NCBI RefSeq assembly: GCF_007993935.1
Contig: NZ_VITY01000009.1
Span: 248,001 to 312,000, forward strand
Length of the DNA: 64,000 nucleotides
Direction: 5' to 3'
From: Bradyrhizobium macuxiense
GTDB taxonomy: Bacteria; Pseudomonadota; Alphaproteobacteria; Rhizobiales; Xanthobacteraceae
Both the position numbers and the translations under genes were made by a program. Each line of letters begins with the position of its first letter. Within the stretch, counting starts at the first letter, position 1. This document shows positions 1 through 8,489 of this stretch, piece by piece. The notes below the pieces were generated by a model. That model saw nothing but the letters and a program-made list of their open reading frames with translations. It searched no databases and was not told where the DNA came from.

Positions 1-258
1 TTCAAGATCACCTGCAACTGCATCTCGCCGGGCTATGTCTGGACGCCGCTGGTCGAGCACCAGATTCCGGAGACCATGAAGGCGCGCAACATGACCAAGG
101 AGCAGGTCATCAAGGACGTGCTGCTGGCCGCCCAGCCGACCAAGGAATTCGTGACCTCGGAGCAGGTCGCAGCGCTCGCGCTGTTCCTGTGCGGCGACGA
201 CGCCGCGCAGATCACCGGCGCCAACCTCTCGATCGACGGCGGCTGGACCGCGGAGTAA
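1..258 (+). CDS. bdhA: 3-hydroxybutyrate dehydrogenase, C-terminal part (5' truncated)
   Basis: The window opens inside this reading frame, so only the last 85 residues are visible. They contain the end of a classical SDR fold: NCISPGYVWTPLVE, the post-active-site loop, and the terminal IDGGWTAE, which is typical of D-3-hydroxybutyrate dehydrogenase. That enzyme interconverts 3-hydroxybutyrate and acetoacetate with NAD in polyhydroxybutyrate turnover. The Ser-Tyr-Lys active site lies upstream of the window. Another SDR specificity cannot be excluded, but the tail and the KEFVTSEQVA segment fit BDH well. A strong terminator follows 25 bases after the stop. Confidence 0.8.
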   Translation, partial: FKITCNCISPGYVWTPLVEHQIPETMKARNMTKEQVIKDVLLAAQPTKEFVTSEQVAALALFLCGDDAAQITGANLSIDGGWTAE

Positions 259-283
259 TTCTCGCGGGATTTGTCGGTGAAGG

Positions 284-314
284 GCCGGCCCTGATTCGAT
301 CAGGGCCGGCTTTT
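284..314 (+). terminator. Rho-independent terminator after bdhA
   Basis: An 11-bp perfect stem (GCCGGCCCTGA pairing with TCAGGGCCGGC) around a 5-base loop is followed directly by TTTT. It lies just downstream of the dehydrogenase stop codon. Confidence 0.85.
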
Positions 315-340
315 GCGTTCTATGTCTGGCCAGCAGGGGC

Positions 341-610
341 TCATTTCTCGTCCACTTCAAACCCTCGGGCCAAGGCGTCTTTGCGAAGCTCATCGCGGAG
401 CATGGTGAGGTAGCGCTCCAGCGCAGGGACGTCGGGGCGATAATGAGGATTGAATTTCCTATTGAGCAGGTCGGCCAACGCGCGCTGAGTCTTGTCGTCG
501 GCCAGCGTCACAATCTCGCGGACGAGAGCTGCGGCAACGGGAGAGTAGATGTCGGCTTTGCCGAACACGATATCGGTGTACGGATGATCGCCTGGCTTGC
601 CGTTAGGCAT
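341..610 (-). CDS. Small hypothetical protein, coupled to the preceding gene
   Basis: This 89-residue soluble, charged protein is not one I recognise. Its start overlaps the end of the upstream small gene by 8 bases, so the two are probably translationally coupled. No signal peptide or membrane segment is visible. The middle (residues about 25-60) is predicted helical and rich in Leu and Arg; the C-terminus ends in an acidic GFEVDEK. Two short co-translated genes resemble a toxin-antitoxin layout, but no toxin motif is visible, so this is only a structural analogy. Confidence 0.6.
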   Translation of the reverse strand: MPNGKPGDHPYTDIVFGKADIYSPVAAALVREIVTLADDKTQRALADLLNRKFNPHYRPDVPALERYLTMLRDELRKDALARGFEVDEK

Positions 611-887
611 CCGACCCGCTCTCTTTCTCGGATTTCTGCGTCGCCGCCACCAGCCGCTTCATGCTCTCCAGGATGTCAACCTCATCCGCGCTCGGGTCGG
701 CATCGGGTTCGACTTCGATGGACGTGATCGCGGCCTCAGATATCTGCAACTCAATTTCGGAAGCGACGTGCTGGTGGCCCCGCAATGCGTTTTCGATCGC
801 GTTCGCCATCAACACGAATTCGTCCTGCGCCGCCTTCGGCCAGGATAGGACGCGATCAAACAGGTCCTTCAGCTCGTCGGCGGTCAT
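603..887 (-). CDS. Small acidic hypothetical protein, first gene of a two-gene unit
   Basis: This 94-residue protein starts MTADELKDLFDRVLSWP. The N-terminal block (LFDRVLSWPKAAQDEFVLMANAIE) loosely resembles small antitoxin-like proteins that begin LFERVxxWPxxxQxEL, but the rest does not. The second half is strongly acidic and includes EPDADPSADEVD. It overlaps the next gene by 8 bases. Function unknown; the resemblance is from memory and weak. Confidence 0.6.
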   Translation of the reverse strand: MTADELKDLFDRVLSWPKAAQDEFVLMANAIENALRGHQHVASEIELQISEAAITSIEVEPDADPSADEVDILESMKRLVAATQKSEKESGSDA

Positions 888-1003
888 GCGGCAATCGTAT
901 ACCGCCGCGTCCGGTGGAATGCTACGGCGCCGCCCGGGCCTTTTCGAACGCCAGCAGCGAGGTCGAGGCGGCTGGACCGCCTTTCGCCTTGCTCAGTGAG
1001 AAG

Positions 1004-3046
1004 ATGTTCATCTTTCTCGGAGCATGCTGGCGCCTCCACCGAGCCACCTTCAGCAATTTGCCGCGAGGACCGATGACAGGCCGTGGGCCTTCGGAGGATT
1101 TGGGTCCGGCGGCGCAGCGAGGTCTCGAACTCCTGCGCGAGTGCTGGCCGATCGAAGCACGTTCCCTTGCGGACGGGACCAAGGCCGTGGTTTTCCTCTG
1201 TCCGGTCGCGCGGACCGTGAATGATGGCGCGCTGCCAGAGGCGGGGACGATCTGGACCTGCGCTTTCGCGTTTCGCCCCGACGGCGCGCCTGCGTTTGCC
1301 CAGCTCGAGCACGAGCTGGCGGACACGGTTTCGGACACGGTCGTGCTGGCCGCGTTGGACAAGAAGGACGGTCAGGATCCCTTGTCGAGCGGACTGCGGT
1401 TCGCCGGCCTGCAGGAGCGGCCCGAAAATTGGGACGGATACAAGGAGCTTTGGCGCCCGGCTTACGATGATCTCACCTTGCAGGACGCATTTGCCCGCTG
1501 GCTTCGACAGCGGCTGGGGGACGCGCTGCCCTTGCCCGATGCGAAGCGCGCCGCCGCGTCGCATCTTGGGTCGTCTCCGCTTCGAGAGCTGCTCGACCGG
1601 TTCGAAGCCGGACCGGCCAGGGCGTTTCTGGATCAGCAGGATTGGTACGACGCCCAGGGCTGGCTGGCACTCAACGGCGCGGACAATCGCGGCACTCCTG
1701 CGCTTGAGCTTTGCCGCGCGTGGCCGGTTTTCGCGGATGCCATCATCCGCCATGCCGCGCGTTCGGGCTTCCCTCCAGATGAGCCGCTTGGTGCCGCGGA
1801 TGTGGCAAGTGCGGTCTTGACCAACGGCAAGCGCCCGTTCTTTGCATCCTCAATAAGACATGCGCCAGCCGACCTGGCTCCTGTGATCGAGCGTATGCGC
1901 GGGCTCGACATCGACACCTTCGCGCCATTCCCCAACAAAAGTATCACGACTCAGTACGAGACTCTCTCCTTCGTCGCTGCCCTGCCGCCCGCATGGTGTC
2001 CGCTTGGCAGCTCCGACTGGGGTCGCGTGGCTCAGGTCAGCAGTGATCTTCTCGGGCTCATTGAGCATCATGCGTCGCCCGCGATCGTGCTGGCGCAGAG
2101 CTGCGGCGGGCGCTGGGCCGAATGGATTGAGCGCGTCTTGCACGCGGCGCGGCCGCCAGGATCGTCGCTGTTGGGCTCAGGAATGATCGCAGTCAACGAT
2201 GCGCACACTGCGTTCGGACAGCAGGTCGCTTTCCCGCTCATGGTGCGCCCGACCGGCGGCGGAGCTTACGCCGGACGCTTCTCGCCATTGACCGAAGCAT
2301 ACCAGACAGCCCGTCGCGTGGTGTTTGCGGGATTGCCAGCCGAGACGGTGTTCGAACGCGCGGCGCATTGGCACGAGCAGAGCGAGAGCATGGAAGCGGA
2401 GCTTGCAGGGTTGTCCGCGGGAACGGCTAGCAACGATTCCTGGCCCGCAGCGATCCCAAGCGCGGTCATCCGCGTCGACGAGGTGGACATCGAGGTGCTT
2501 CCACTGACCTCGCGGGCCATGCTGCTCGACGAAGCGAAGGCCGGGTTCGACGCCCAAGGGGTTGCGGGTCTGAAGCATCGGATGGCTGCAAAGCGTTATG
2601 TCGAGAGCTGTCTCAGCGGTACCGGGCGCATTGTCTCATTGCGTCGCCGCGACGCTGCCGGAGCCATCGTGCGACTGTCCACGGCGAAGGTCGCGTTCGA
2701 GTTTGGCGGGGCTGGAGAGCCCGGGGCGCCGCTGTATGTCCGCATCCATCGCGGCCGCGATGCAGGTGCGCCTCCCGCCGAGGCGGTGCAGGCGATCGAG
2801 ACGTATCTCGCCCAATTGAGCGGGCCCGATCCGATGCTTCACGTGGATCTCGCGGCGTATCGTGGGCGCCCGGGTTCCCGATCTGTCGACACCATGTGCG
2901 GCTACGACGCGGCCATCGATGCCAACATCGAGGTCGCGCTGCGACTCTGGGAAGAATATTTGCCGGAGCGATTGCGCGGCTTGTCTCTCGATGCGTTTGC
3001 GACCGCACTTGGCATCTCAGAGCTGAGGCGCGAAGGGCCCGCGTAG
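1004..3046 (+). CDS. PcfJ-like domain protein
   Basis: A large soluble protein (680 residues from this ATG; 657 from the alternative ATG at 1073, which has a GAGG four bases upstream). The region from about residue 450 to 600 follows the PcfJ layout: an xxHWHEQ block, a WP block, a VLPLTS segment, then a helix and GRIVSLRR. In typical PcfJ proteins the helix carries MxHCV; here the same position reads LKHRMAAKRYVESC, so that motif has been lost. The frame is open further upstream, but this would overlap the opposite-strand gene. PcfJ was first named on conjugative plasmids, and its biochemical role is unclear. I see no conjugation genes nearby. Confidence 0.6.
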   Translation: MFIFLGACWRLHRATFSNLPRGPMTGRGPSEDLGPAAQRGLELLRECWPIEARSLADGTKAVVFLCPVARTVNDGALPEAGTIWTCAFAFRPDGAPAFAQLEHELADTVSDTVVLAALDKKDGQDPLSSGLRFAGLQERPENWDGYKELWRPAYDDLTLQDAFARWLRQRLGDALPLPDAKRAAASHLGSSPLRELLDRFEAGPARAFLDQQDWYDAQGWLALNGADNRGTPALELCRAWPVFADAIIRHAARSGFPPDEPLGAADVASAVLTNGKRPFFASSIRHAPADLAPVIERMRGLDIDTFAPFPNKSITTQYETLSFVAALPPAWCPLGSSDWGRVAQVSSDLLGLIEHHASPAIVLAQSCGGRWAEWIERVLHAARPPGSSLLGSGMIAVNDAHTAFGQQVAFPLMVRPTGGGAYAGRFSPLTEAYQTARRVVFAGLPAETVFERAAHWHEQSESMEAELAGLSAGTASNDSWPAAIPSAVIRVDEVDIEVLPLTSRAMLLDEAKAGFDAQGVAGLKHRMAAKRYVESCLSGTGRIVSLRRRDAAGAIVRLSTAKVAFEFGGAGEPGAPLYVRIHRGRDAGAPPAEAVQAIETYLAQLSGPDPMLHVDLAAYRGRPGSRSVDTMCGYDAAIDANIEVALRLWEEYLPERLRGLSLDAFATALGISELRREGPA

Positions 3047-3069
3047 AAGCGCAGGCCGCGCACCCTAAG

Positions 3070-4482
3070 CTACGCCGCCCGCCGCTTCCCGAATGCCAGC
3101 ACGTGCAGGCCGAGGCGCGAGCGCACCACGTAGAACAACAGGATGGTCTCGAAGATAAGTGACAGCGAGGTCGAGGCTGCCGCACCCATGCCGCCGTAGC
3201 GCGGCACCAGCGTCATGCAAAGCCCGACATTCATCAGGAACGACACCGCATAGGCGGTGGCGCAGATGCTCTGATGGCCGAGCATGTTCAACAGGCGCTC
3301 CACCGGCCCGATCGCCGAGCGCACCACGAGCCCGATCGCGGCGACGAACATGATGCTGTAGCCGTCGACGAATTTCGGGCCGAACAGCCACAGCAGCGGC
3401 TTGCCGAACGCGAGCAGGGCGATGGTTGCGAGCAGCGAGGGCCAGAACGTCCAGCTGATCGCATGCGCGACATAGGCCGACAGCCGGTCCTTGTCGCCGA
3501 GCGCATTGTACTCGGCGAAGCGATGCGCGGTCGTCGCCGCCATCGCGTAGTGCACGAACGACACCAGCGCCAGCGTTTTGACCACGGCGAAATAGATGCC
3601 GACCTCCTCGGAGGAGCGGAATTGCTGCAGCATCAGCACGTCGGTGTAGCCGAGCAGGAGATAGAAGCTCTCGACCAGCATGATCGGCAGCGAGATCGCG
3701 AACCAGCCTTTGACGTCGTAGGTCTTCTCGCCCGGCCCGAGATGGGCTTTGAGGCGGCGGTTCAGCACGATCATCTGGCCGATCGCCGCGATGTAGACCG
3801 CCGCGGAGCTCGCGATCATTGCAGCGGTGGCGCCGAGATTGAGGCCGAGCGCCAGCGCGCCGGCGGTGAGCGCGATGATCAGCCCCTGCCGCACGATGAA
3901 CTGCGGCATCAGGCCGAGCTGCATCCAGTCGTGCGCGCGCGAGATGCCGTCCTGGGTGTTGGCGACCACGAAGGGCGGCAAGGTCAGACAGCCGATATAG
4001 AGCGGCACCACCGCGTTGGGATCGATCCAGGGCGAGGCGAGGTGGATCACGCCGGCGAGCAGCAGCGCCACGGTGCTGGAGGCAGCAAGCACCACCCAGC
4101 GGCCGCCGGAGAGGAAGCCGCGCAGCGCGGCGAGGTCGCCGCGCGCGCGATATTCCGGGATGATCTTCTGCGAGGACGGCGCGATGCCGAAATCCATCGT
4201 GCTGCCGAGCAGCAGCACCCAGGTCCAGACATAGACATAGATGCCGTAGTCCGAGCCGCTCATCCAGCGCGCGAGCAGGATCTGCGCGAGATAGGCGATC
4301 GCGGCGCTGATGACGCGGATGATGAAGATCATGCCGGCGAGGCGCTTGGTGACCGACGCCTCCTTGGTGCCGCCGAGCAGCCGCGCAACGAGGCCGCGCA
4401 GGCGTGCGACCGGGCCCGATGGCGCAGAGGTTGCGGCAGAGGATTCGGCAGAGGATCCGGATTGTGTCTCCATCACAGCCAA
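3070..4482 (-). CDS. Polysaccharide/oligosaccharide flippase (Wzx/PST family)
   Basis: A 470-residue integral membrane protein with a cytoplasmic N-terminal extension of about 45 residues rich in Ser, Ala and Arg, then roughly 12-14 hydrophobic segments. The first membrane block contains LAQILLARWMSGSDYGIYVY, typical of polysaccharide export flippases, and PEYRARGDLAALRGFL follows the second helix pair. Such proteins flip undecaprenyl-linked glycans across the inner membrane. No glycosyltransferase cluster is adjacent, so the substrate cannot be named. The gene is convergent with the PcfJ-like gene, 23 bases away. Confidence 0.8.
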   Translation of the reverse strand: MAVMETQSGSSAESSAATSAPSGPVARLRGLVARLLGGTKEASVTKRLAGMIFIIRVISAAIAYLAQILLARWMSGSDYGIYVYVWTWVLLLGSTMDFGIAPSSQKIIPEYRARGDLAALRGFLSGGRWVVLAASSTVALLLAGVIHLASPWIDPNAVVPLYIGCLTLPPFVVANTQDGISRAHDWMQLGLMPQFIVRQGLIIALTAGALALGLNLGATAAMIASSAAVYIAAIGQMIVLNRRLKAHLGPGEKTYDVKGWFAISLPIMLVESFYLLLGYTDVLMLQQFRSSEEVGIYFAVVKTLALVSFVHYAMAATTAHRFAEYNALGDKDRLSAYVAHAISWTFWPSLLATIALLAFGKPLLWLFGPKFVDGYSIMFVAAIGLVVRSAIGPVERLLNMLGHQSICATAYAVSFLMNVGLCMTLVPRYGGMGAAASTSLSLIFETILLFYVVRSRLGLHVLAFGKRRAA

Positions 4483-4572
4483 GGCGGAAATTTCCTGAAA
4501 CGCCGCGAGGCGGCAATGGCCCCCGATCTATCAACGAATCGTTAAGATTGGGTTGGGTGACGGATGCTCAGG

Positions 4573-4694
4573 CGTCGTCCCGGCGCAGGCCGGGACCCAT
4601 AACCACCGGGAACCGTTAGTACGCACAGCTAGTCCCGCAGCGTGCCTCGAACCACGGCCGCGGAGTATGGGTCCCGGCCTGCGCCGGGATGACG
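4573..4694. repeat. Intergenic inverted repeat, family B copy 1
   Basis: The left arm begins CGTCGTCCCGGCGCAGGC and continues CGGGACCCAT; the right arm is its reverse complement, ending GCGCCGGGATGACG. Each arm also folds on itself (CCCGGC/GCCGGG). The same arms recur at 6381 and, with a variant core, at 14359. Probably a REP/BIME-like non-coding element. Confidence 0.85.
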
Positions 4695-4722
4695 CCGGGG
4701 CATCAGTTCAAACGCCGCGGCG

Positions 4723-5559
4723 TCAGTTCAAATTGATATTGAATTCGTAGCTCTTGTCGCCGCCGACCAGGGTCAGCTTGAGCGCGGCACCGTCCGCCTT
4801 GGCGCCGGGCGGCAGGCCATCGAGCTCGAACGAGAAGCGCTTCACGCCCTGCGGTGCGTGCTCGACCAGCTTGGGCACCGGCAGCGCCCAGTCCGGCGTC
4901 GGCCCCTCGACGAACAGGCTGAGGTCCTTGCTCTCCGGCGCGGTGACATCGACCAGCACGTTGTTGCCGTCGCGCTTGACGTCGCGGATCGTGAACGGGG
5001 CGGGATCGCCGATATTGGCGGGCTTCGGCACCGCGTTGAGCGCTTCCGACAGCGCAGCGTCCTCGGTCGAGGCGACGCTCGCGAACGCAAGCTCGGCCTT
5101 CGCCTCCACCGGCACGCACAGCTTCTCGCACACCGCATAACTGATGTCGGCGCGCAGCACCAAGGGCTTGTCCGGATTCTTCGCGACGATGCGCAGCGGC
5201 AGCACCACCTGGTGCTTGTAGCCGAGCGAGGTGCCGCCGGCGCCGTCGTCGAACCGGCGCGGCGCCGGCCACATCACCGTGACCGCATCGACATTGTCCG
5301 ACTTGGAGAAATCGAACCGCGGCGGCACGCCGGAATCGCCCGGCGTCCTCCAGTAGGTTTTCCAGCCGTCCTGCAACTGGAAAGCGATGCCGCCGAGCAG
5401 CACCGCGCCGCTGCGCGATCCCGCCAGCAACCGCACCGCGGAATGGGTGTCCTGCTGCCACGGCGAGGCGTCGTCGGCGCGAACCTCCGCGGCTGCGGAT
5501 GCGACGGAAATCAAGGCGGCAACGCCAAATGCGGCACGCATGGGAACTGTGACGATCAT
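4723..5559 (-). CDS. Periplasmic DsbD-alpha-like domain protein
   Basis: A 278-residue exported protein with an N-terminal signal peptide (MRAAFGVAALISVASAAAEVRA after an optional six-residue leader). The body matches the N-terminal substrate-binding domain of DsbD/ScsB thiol-disulfide reductases: WKTYWRTPGDSG, followed by the cysteine pair YAVCEKLCVP (C144, C148). No transmembrane DsbD-beta or thioredoxin-like gamma domain is present, so it would need a separate membrane partner to receive electrons. It is divergent from the yqgE-like gene. Its role in periplasmic thiol reduction is inferred from the domain. Confidence 0.75.
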   Translation of the reverse strand: MIVTVPMRAAFGVAALISVASAAAEVRADDASPWQQDTHSAVRLLAGSRSGAVLLGGIAFQLQDGWKTYWRTPGDSGVPPRFDFSKSDNVDAVTVMWPAPRRFDDGAGGTSLGYKHQVVLPLRIVAKNPDKPLVLRADISYAVCEKLCVPVEAKAELAFASVASTEDAALSEALNAVPKPANIGDPAPFTIRDVKRDGNNVLVDVTAPESKDLSLFVEGPTPDWALPVPKLVEHAPQGVKRFSFELDGLPPGAKADGAALKLTLVGGDKSYEFNINLN

Positions 5560-5695
5560 GAGACGTCTTTACCTGCAACTTTGGTTGCAAACCATTGAAT
5601 TGCTTGTGATGCATCGCCGCACTGCGGCCGATGGTTGATTGACAGAACCGCCACCCAATATCAGGATGCCAAATCAGCAGGAAAGGCCTTTGCGG

Positions 5696-6355
5696 ATGAG
5701 CCCTGAAGGCAAGACAGGCAAGACTCGCAAGACCGCCGCCGGTAGAAGCCCGGCCGTCGGTCCCCACGCCACCGATGATGGCTATCTCGATGGCCAGATG
5801 CTGATCGCGATGCCTGTCATGAACGACCCGCGCTTCGAGCGCTCCGTGATCTACATGTGCGCGCATTCGTCGGAAGGCGCGATGGGCATCATCGTCAATC
5901 GCCCGGCCGGCAGCATCGATTTCCCGGGGCTCTTGGTGCAGCTCGACATCATCGAGAAGTCGGACCAGATCCAGCTGCCCGAAAATGCCGAGATGATGAA
6001 GGTGATGAAGGGCGGCCCGGTCGACACCGGCCGCGGCTTCGTGCTGCATTCCAGCGACTTCTACATCCAGGACGCGACGCTGAACATCGACGACGGCATC
6101 TCGCTGACCGCGACCGTCGACATCCTCAAGGCGATCGCCAAGGGCGCCGGGCCCAAGCACGCGATCCTCGCGCTCGGCTATGCCGGCTGGGCGCCGGGCC
6201 AGCTCGAGAACGAGATCCAGCACAATGGCTGGCTGCACTGCGACGCCGATCCCGAGCTGATCTTCGGCACCGACGTCGACGAGAAATACGCCCGCGCCCT
6301 GCGCAAGATCGGCATCGAGGCCGGCATGCTGTCGAACGACGCCGGGCACGCGTAG
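5696..6355 (+). CDS. YqgE/AlgH family protein
   Basis: A soluble protein of the UPF0301 (DUF179) family. It has the GQMLIAMPVMNDPRFERSVI start, HSSEGAMGIIVNRP, the central GGPVDTGRGFVLHS block, and GYAGWAPGQLENEI near the C-terminus. The function of this family is unresolved; AlgH was named from alginate control in Pseudomonas. I chose the ATG preceded by AGGA about ten bases upstream (219 residues). A TTG at 5639 would add 19 residues without a comparable ribosome site. Confidence 0.9.
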   Translation: MSPEGKTGKTRKTAAGRSPAVGPHATDDGYLDGQMLIAMPVMNDPRFERSVIYMCAHSSEGAMGIIVNRPAGSIDFPGLLVQLDIIEKSDQIQLPENAEMMKVMKGGPVDTGRGFVLHSSDFYIQDATLNIDDGISLTATVDILKAIAKGAGPKHAILALGYAGWAPGQLENEIQHNGWLHCDADPELIFGTDVDEKYARALRKIGIEAGMLSNDAGHA

Positions 6356-6380
6356 CAGATCGAGCTAGCTACCTCCCCAA

Positions 6381-6504
6381 CGTCGTCCCGGCGAAAGCCG
6401 GGACCCATAACCACAGGGTGTGGTTGCGGTGCTGCGCTGGGGCCACAGCATCGTGCAATCATGTGCAGTTGTGGTAATGGGTCCCGGCTTTCGCCGGGAC
6501 GACG
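6381..6504. repeat. Intergenic inverted repeat, family B copy 2
   Basis: The arms are CGTCGTCCCGGCGAAAGC plus CGGGACCCATAACCAC, and the reverse complement ending CTTTCGCCGGGACGACG. It lies between two convergent genes and could also serve as a bidirectional terminator-like structure, though no T-tract is present. Confidence 0.85.
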
Positions 6505-6518
6505 GCGGTGGGTGTGGC

Positions 6519-7406
6519 TTACTCCGCCGCTTCCTGCGCCACCGTCGGCTGGGTGCCGGCAACCGTGGCGCGGCGCATGTCGCGGGGCTGCGACTGGTCG
6601 TAGCGGCGGACGCGGTGCACGGTCTGGCGGTTGTCCCACATCACGAGGTCATGCAGCGTCCATTTGTGCACATAGACGAATTCCGGTTGCGTCGCGTGCT
6701 CGGTGAGGTCGCGCAGCAGGAGCCGCGCCTCCGGCATGCTCATGCCCCTGATGGCGCCGGCATGCGATGACAGATACAGCGACTTGCGGCCGTGGACCGG
6801 ATGGGTGCGCACCAGGCGCTGCAGCACCGGCTTGAACATCTGCTTCTCTTCCTCGGTGTAGTCGAGGAAGCCGAGCGAGCCGCGCGAATACATCAGCGAG
6901 TGCTCGCAGATCATGTCCTCGATCTCGACCTTGGTCTCGTCGTCGAGCGCGTCATAGGCCGCGCGCATGTCGGCGAATTCGGTGTTGCCGCCCTTCGGGT
7001 TGACGACACGCGCCGACAGCAGCGAGAATTTCGCCGGGATCGGCCGGAACGAGCTGTCGGAGTGCCACAGGCAGTTGCCGAGATTGAACAGATGGGTGCG
7101 GTGATCCTTCGGCAGCGGCTTGCCGTCCTTGCCGAGGTTGCCGACATCGTTGAGCCCGGAGGAGAGGCGGTAGTCCTCCCTCTTCGTCACGGTGCCGCCG
7201 CGCGAGTGCTCGCGCTCGCCGAAGTTCAGCGCGAACGCCATCTGCTGCTCGTCGTTAATGGCTTGGCCGTGGAAGACGAGCACGGCGTATTTGTCCATGC
7301 CGGCCTCGATGTCGGTCGCTTCCTGCTTCGTCAGCGGCTTGCGCAGATCGACGCCGGAGACCTCGCCGACGAAATGCTTGTGAAGCTGCCGGATCAGGAC
7401 CGTCAT
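6519..7406 (-). CDS. TfdA/TauD-family Fe(II)/2-oxoglutarate dioxygenase (TfdA-alpha-like)
   Basis: A 295-residue soluble non-heme iron oxygenase. The iron ligands are visible as H115-x-D117 in LWHSDSSF and H264 in DNRQTVHR; R275 lies 11 residues later, where the 2-oxoglutarate-binding Arg falls in TauD/TfdA. Bradyrhizobium TfdA-alpha proteins resemble 2,4-D dioxygenase and share this layout, but their natural substrate is uncertain. A GGGGAG ribosome site precedes the start. An SDR gene lies 111 bases upstream on the same strand and may supply a partner dehydrogenase. A taurine or other sulfonate substrate cannot be excluded. Confidence 0.8.
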   Translation of the reverse strand: MTVLIRQLHKHFVGEVSGVDLRKPLTKQEATDIEAGMDKYAVLVFHGQAINDEQQMAFALNFGEREHSRGGTVTKREDYRLSSGLNDVGNLGKDGKPLPKDHRTHLFNLGNCLWHSDSSFRPIPAKFSLLSARVVNPKGGNTEFADMRAAYDALDDETKVEIEDMICEHSLMYSRGSLGFLDYTEEEKQMFKPVLQRLVRTHPVHGRKSLYLSSHAGAIRGMSMPEARLLLRDLTEHATQPEFVYVHKWTLHDLVMWDNRQTVHRVRRYDQSQPRDMRRATVAGTQPTVAQEAAE

Positions 7407-7517
7407 GGCGTATCTCCCCGTATCTTGCGGGCGGTTTTCCCGCTTCGTTTGACGCGAAGGCTACTCCCGACGCGCGCGCTGTCAACGCTTCACGGCCGAG
7501 CAGGAAGCGAATGCGGG

Positions 7518-8297
7518 TCAGGCATTCCGCGCCATCAACCCGCCGTCGACCGGGATCACGGCGCCGGTCAGGAACGATGCCGCGGGCAGGCACAGGCTGA
7601 GCGTCATGTGCGCGACCTCCTCCGGATCGCCATAGCGCGCGAGCGCGGTGCGGCGCTTGGCGTAGATCGTCTTGTGCTCCTCGGAGATGCGATCGGTAAT
7701 CCCGGTGCGGATCGGGCCCGGGCAGATGCAGTTGACGGTGATGCCTTCGCGCCCCAGTTCCACCGCGAGCGAGCGGGTCAGGCTGGTGACGCCGCCCTTA
7801 GCCGCGGAGTAGGGGCTGTGCAGCCCTGTTGCACCCAGCGCTTCGGTCGAGGCGATGTTGACTATACGCGGCGAGCGCGACTTGCGCAGATACGGCAGTG
7901 CGGCGCGGATGATGCGCGGATGCGCCGTCAGCATCACGGCGATGCCCTTGGCCCAGGCATCCTCGTAGCCGGGATCGTCGATCGGCACCCGCACCGAGAT
8001 GCCGGCATTGTTGACGATGATGTCGAGCCCGCCGAAATGCGCGGCGACGTCGTTGACGACCCTGGTGATGGCGTCGCGATCGCTGACGTCGAGCGTCCAG
8101 GCCTTGGCCGAGCCGCCGCTTGCCGAGATTTCCTTCGCCACCGCCTGCGTGCCGTCTTCGGTCAGGTCGGTGACCGCGACATTGGCGCCTTCATCGGCGA
8201 ACACGCGCGCAGTGGCGTGGCCCATGCCGCTGGCGGCGCCGGTGACGAGAACGGTGAGGCCCTTCACCGAACGGCTGAGCTGCTTGTATTCGGACAT
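7518..8297 (-). CDS. SDR-family oxidoreductase
   Basis: A classical short-chain dehydrogenase of 259 residues. The cofactor motif TGAASGMG (near residue 19), NNAG, and the YSAAK catalytic motif, with the active Ser in NIAST upstream, are all present. It ends in VIPVDGGL. The start was set at MSEYKQ because GGAGG lies seven bases upstream; the frame stays open for 24 more codons without a ribosome site. Substrate unknown. It is upstream of, and co-directional with, the TfdA-like gene and divergent from another SDR gene. Confidence 0.88.
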   Translation of the reverse strand: MSEYKQLSRSVKGLTVLVTGAASGMGHATARVFADEGANVAVTDLTEDGTQAVAKEISASGGSAKAWTLDVSDRDAITRVVNDVAAHFGGLDIIVNNAGISVRVPIDDPGYEDAWAKGIAVMLTAHPRIIRAALPYLRKSRSPRIVNIASTEALGATGLHSPYSAAKGGVTSLTRSLAVELGREGITVNCICPGPIRTGITDRISEEHKTIYAKRRTALARYGDPEEVAHMTLSLCLPAASFLTGAVIPVDGGLMARNA

Positions 8298-8489
8298 GAC
8301 GGACCTCCCGGTGATTTTTTTGCGCGTTGTGCGATCTGCAACGCTGGCACCGATCGAGAGAGACGTCAAACCGGTGATCCCTGATCGGCACGCGCGCAGC
8401 GCGTTAACGCAAGTTTTGCGGGGGCTTTTGCGTTGGCTTTTCGCAAAGGATCGTGCTCAATCAAGAAAACAGCACGAGAGAGGAACGCC

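Noticed and set aside
6792..8384. Long plus-strand frame over the TfdA-like and SDR genes
   Set aside because: Shadow of two well-supported minus-strand genes.
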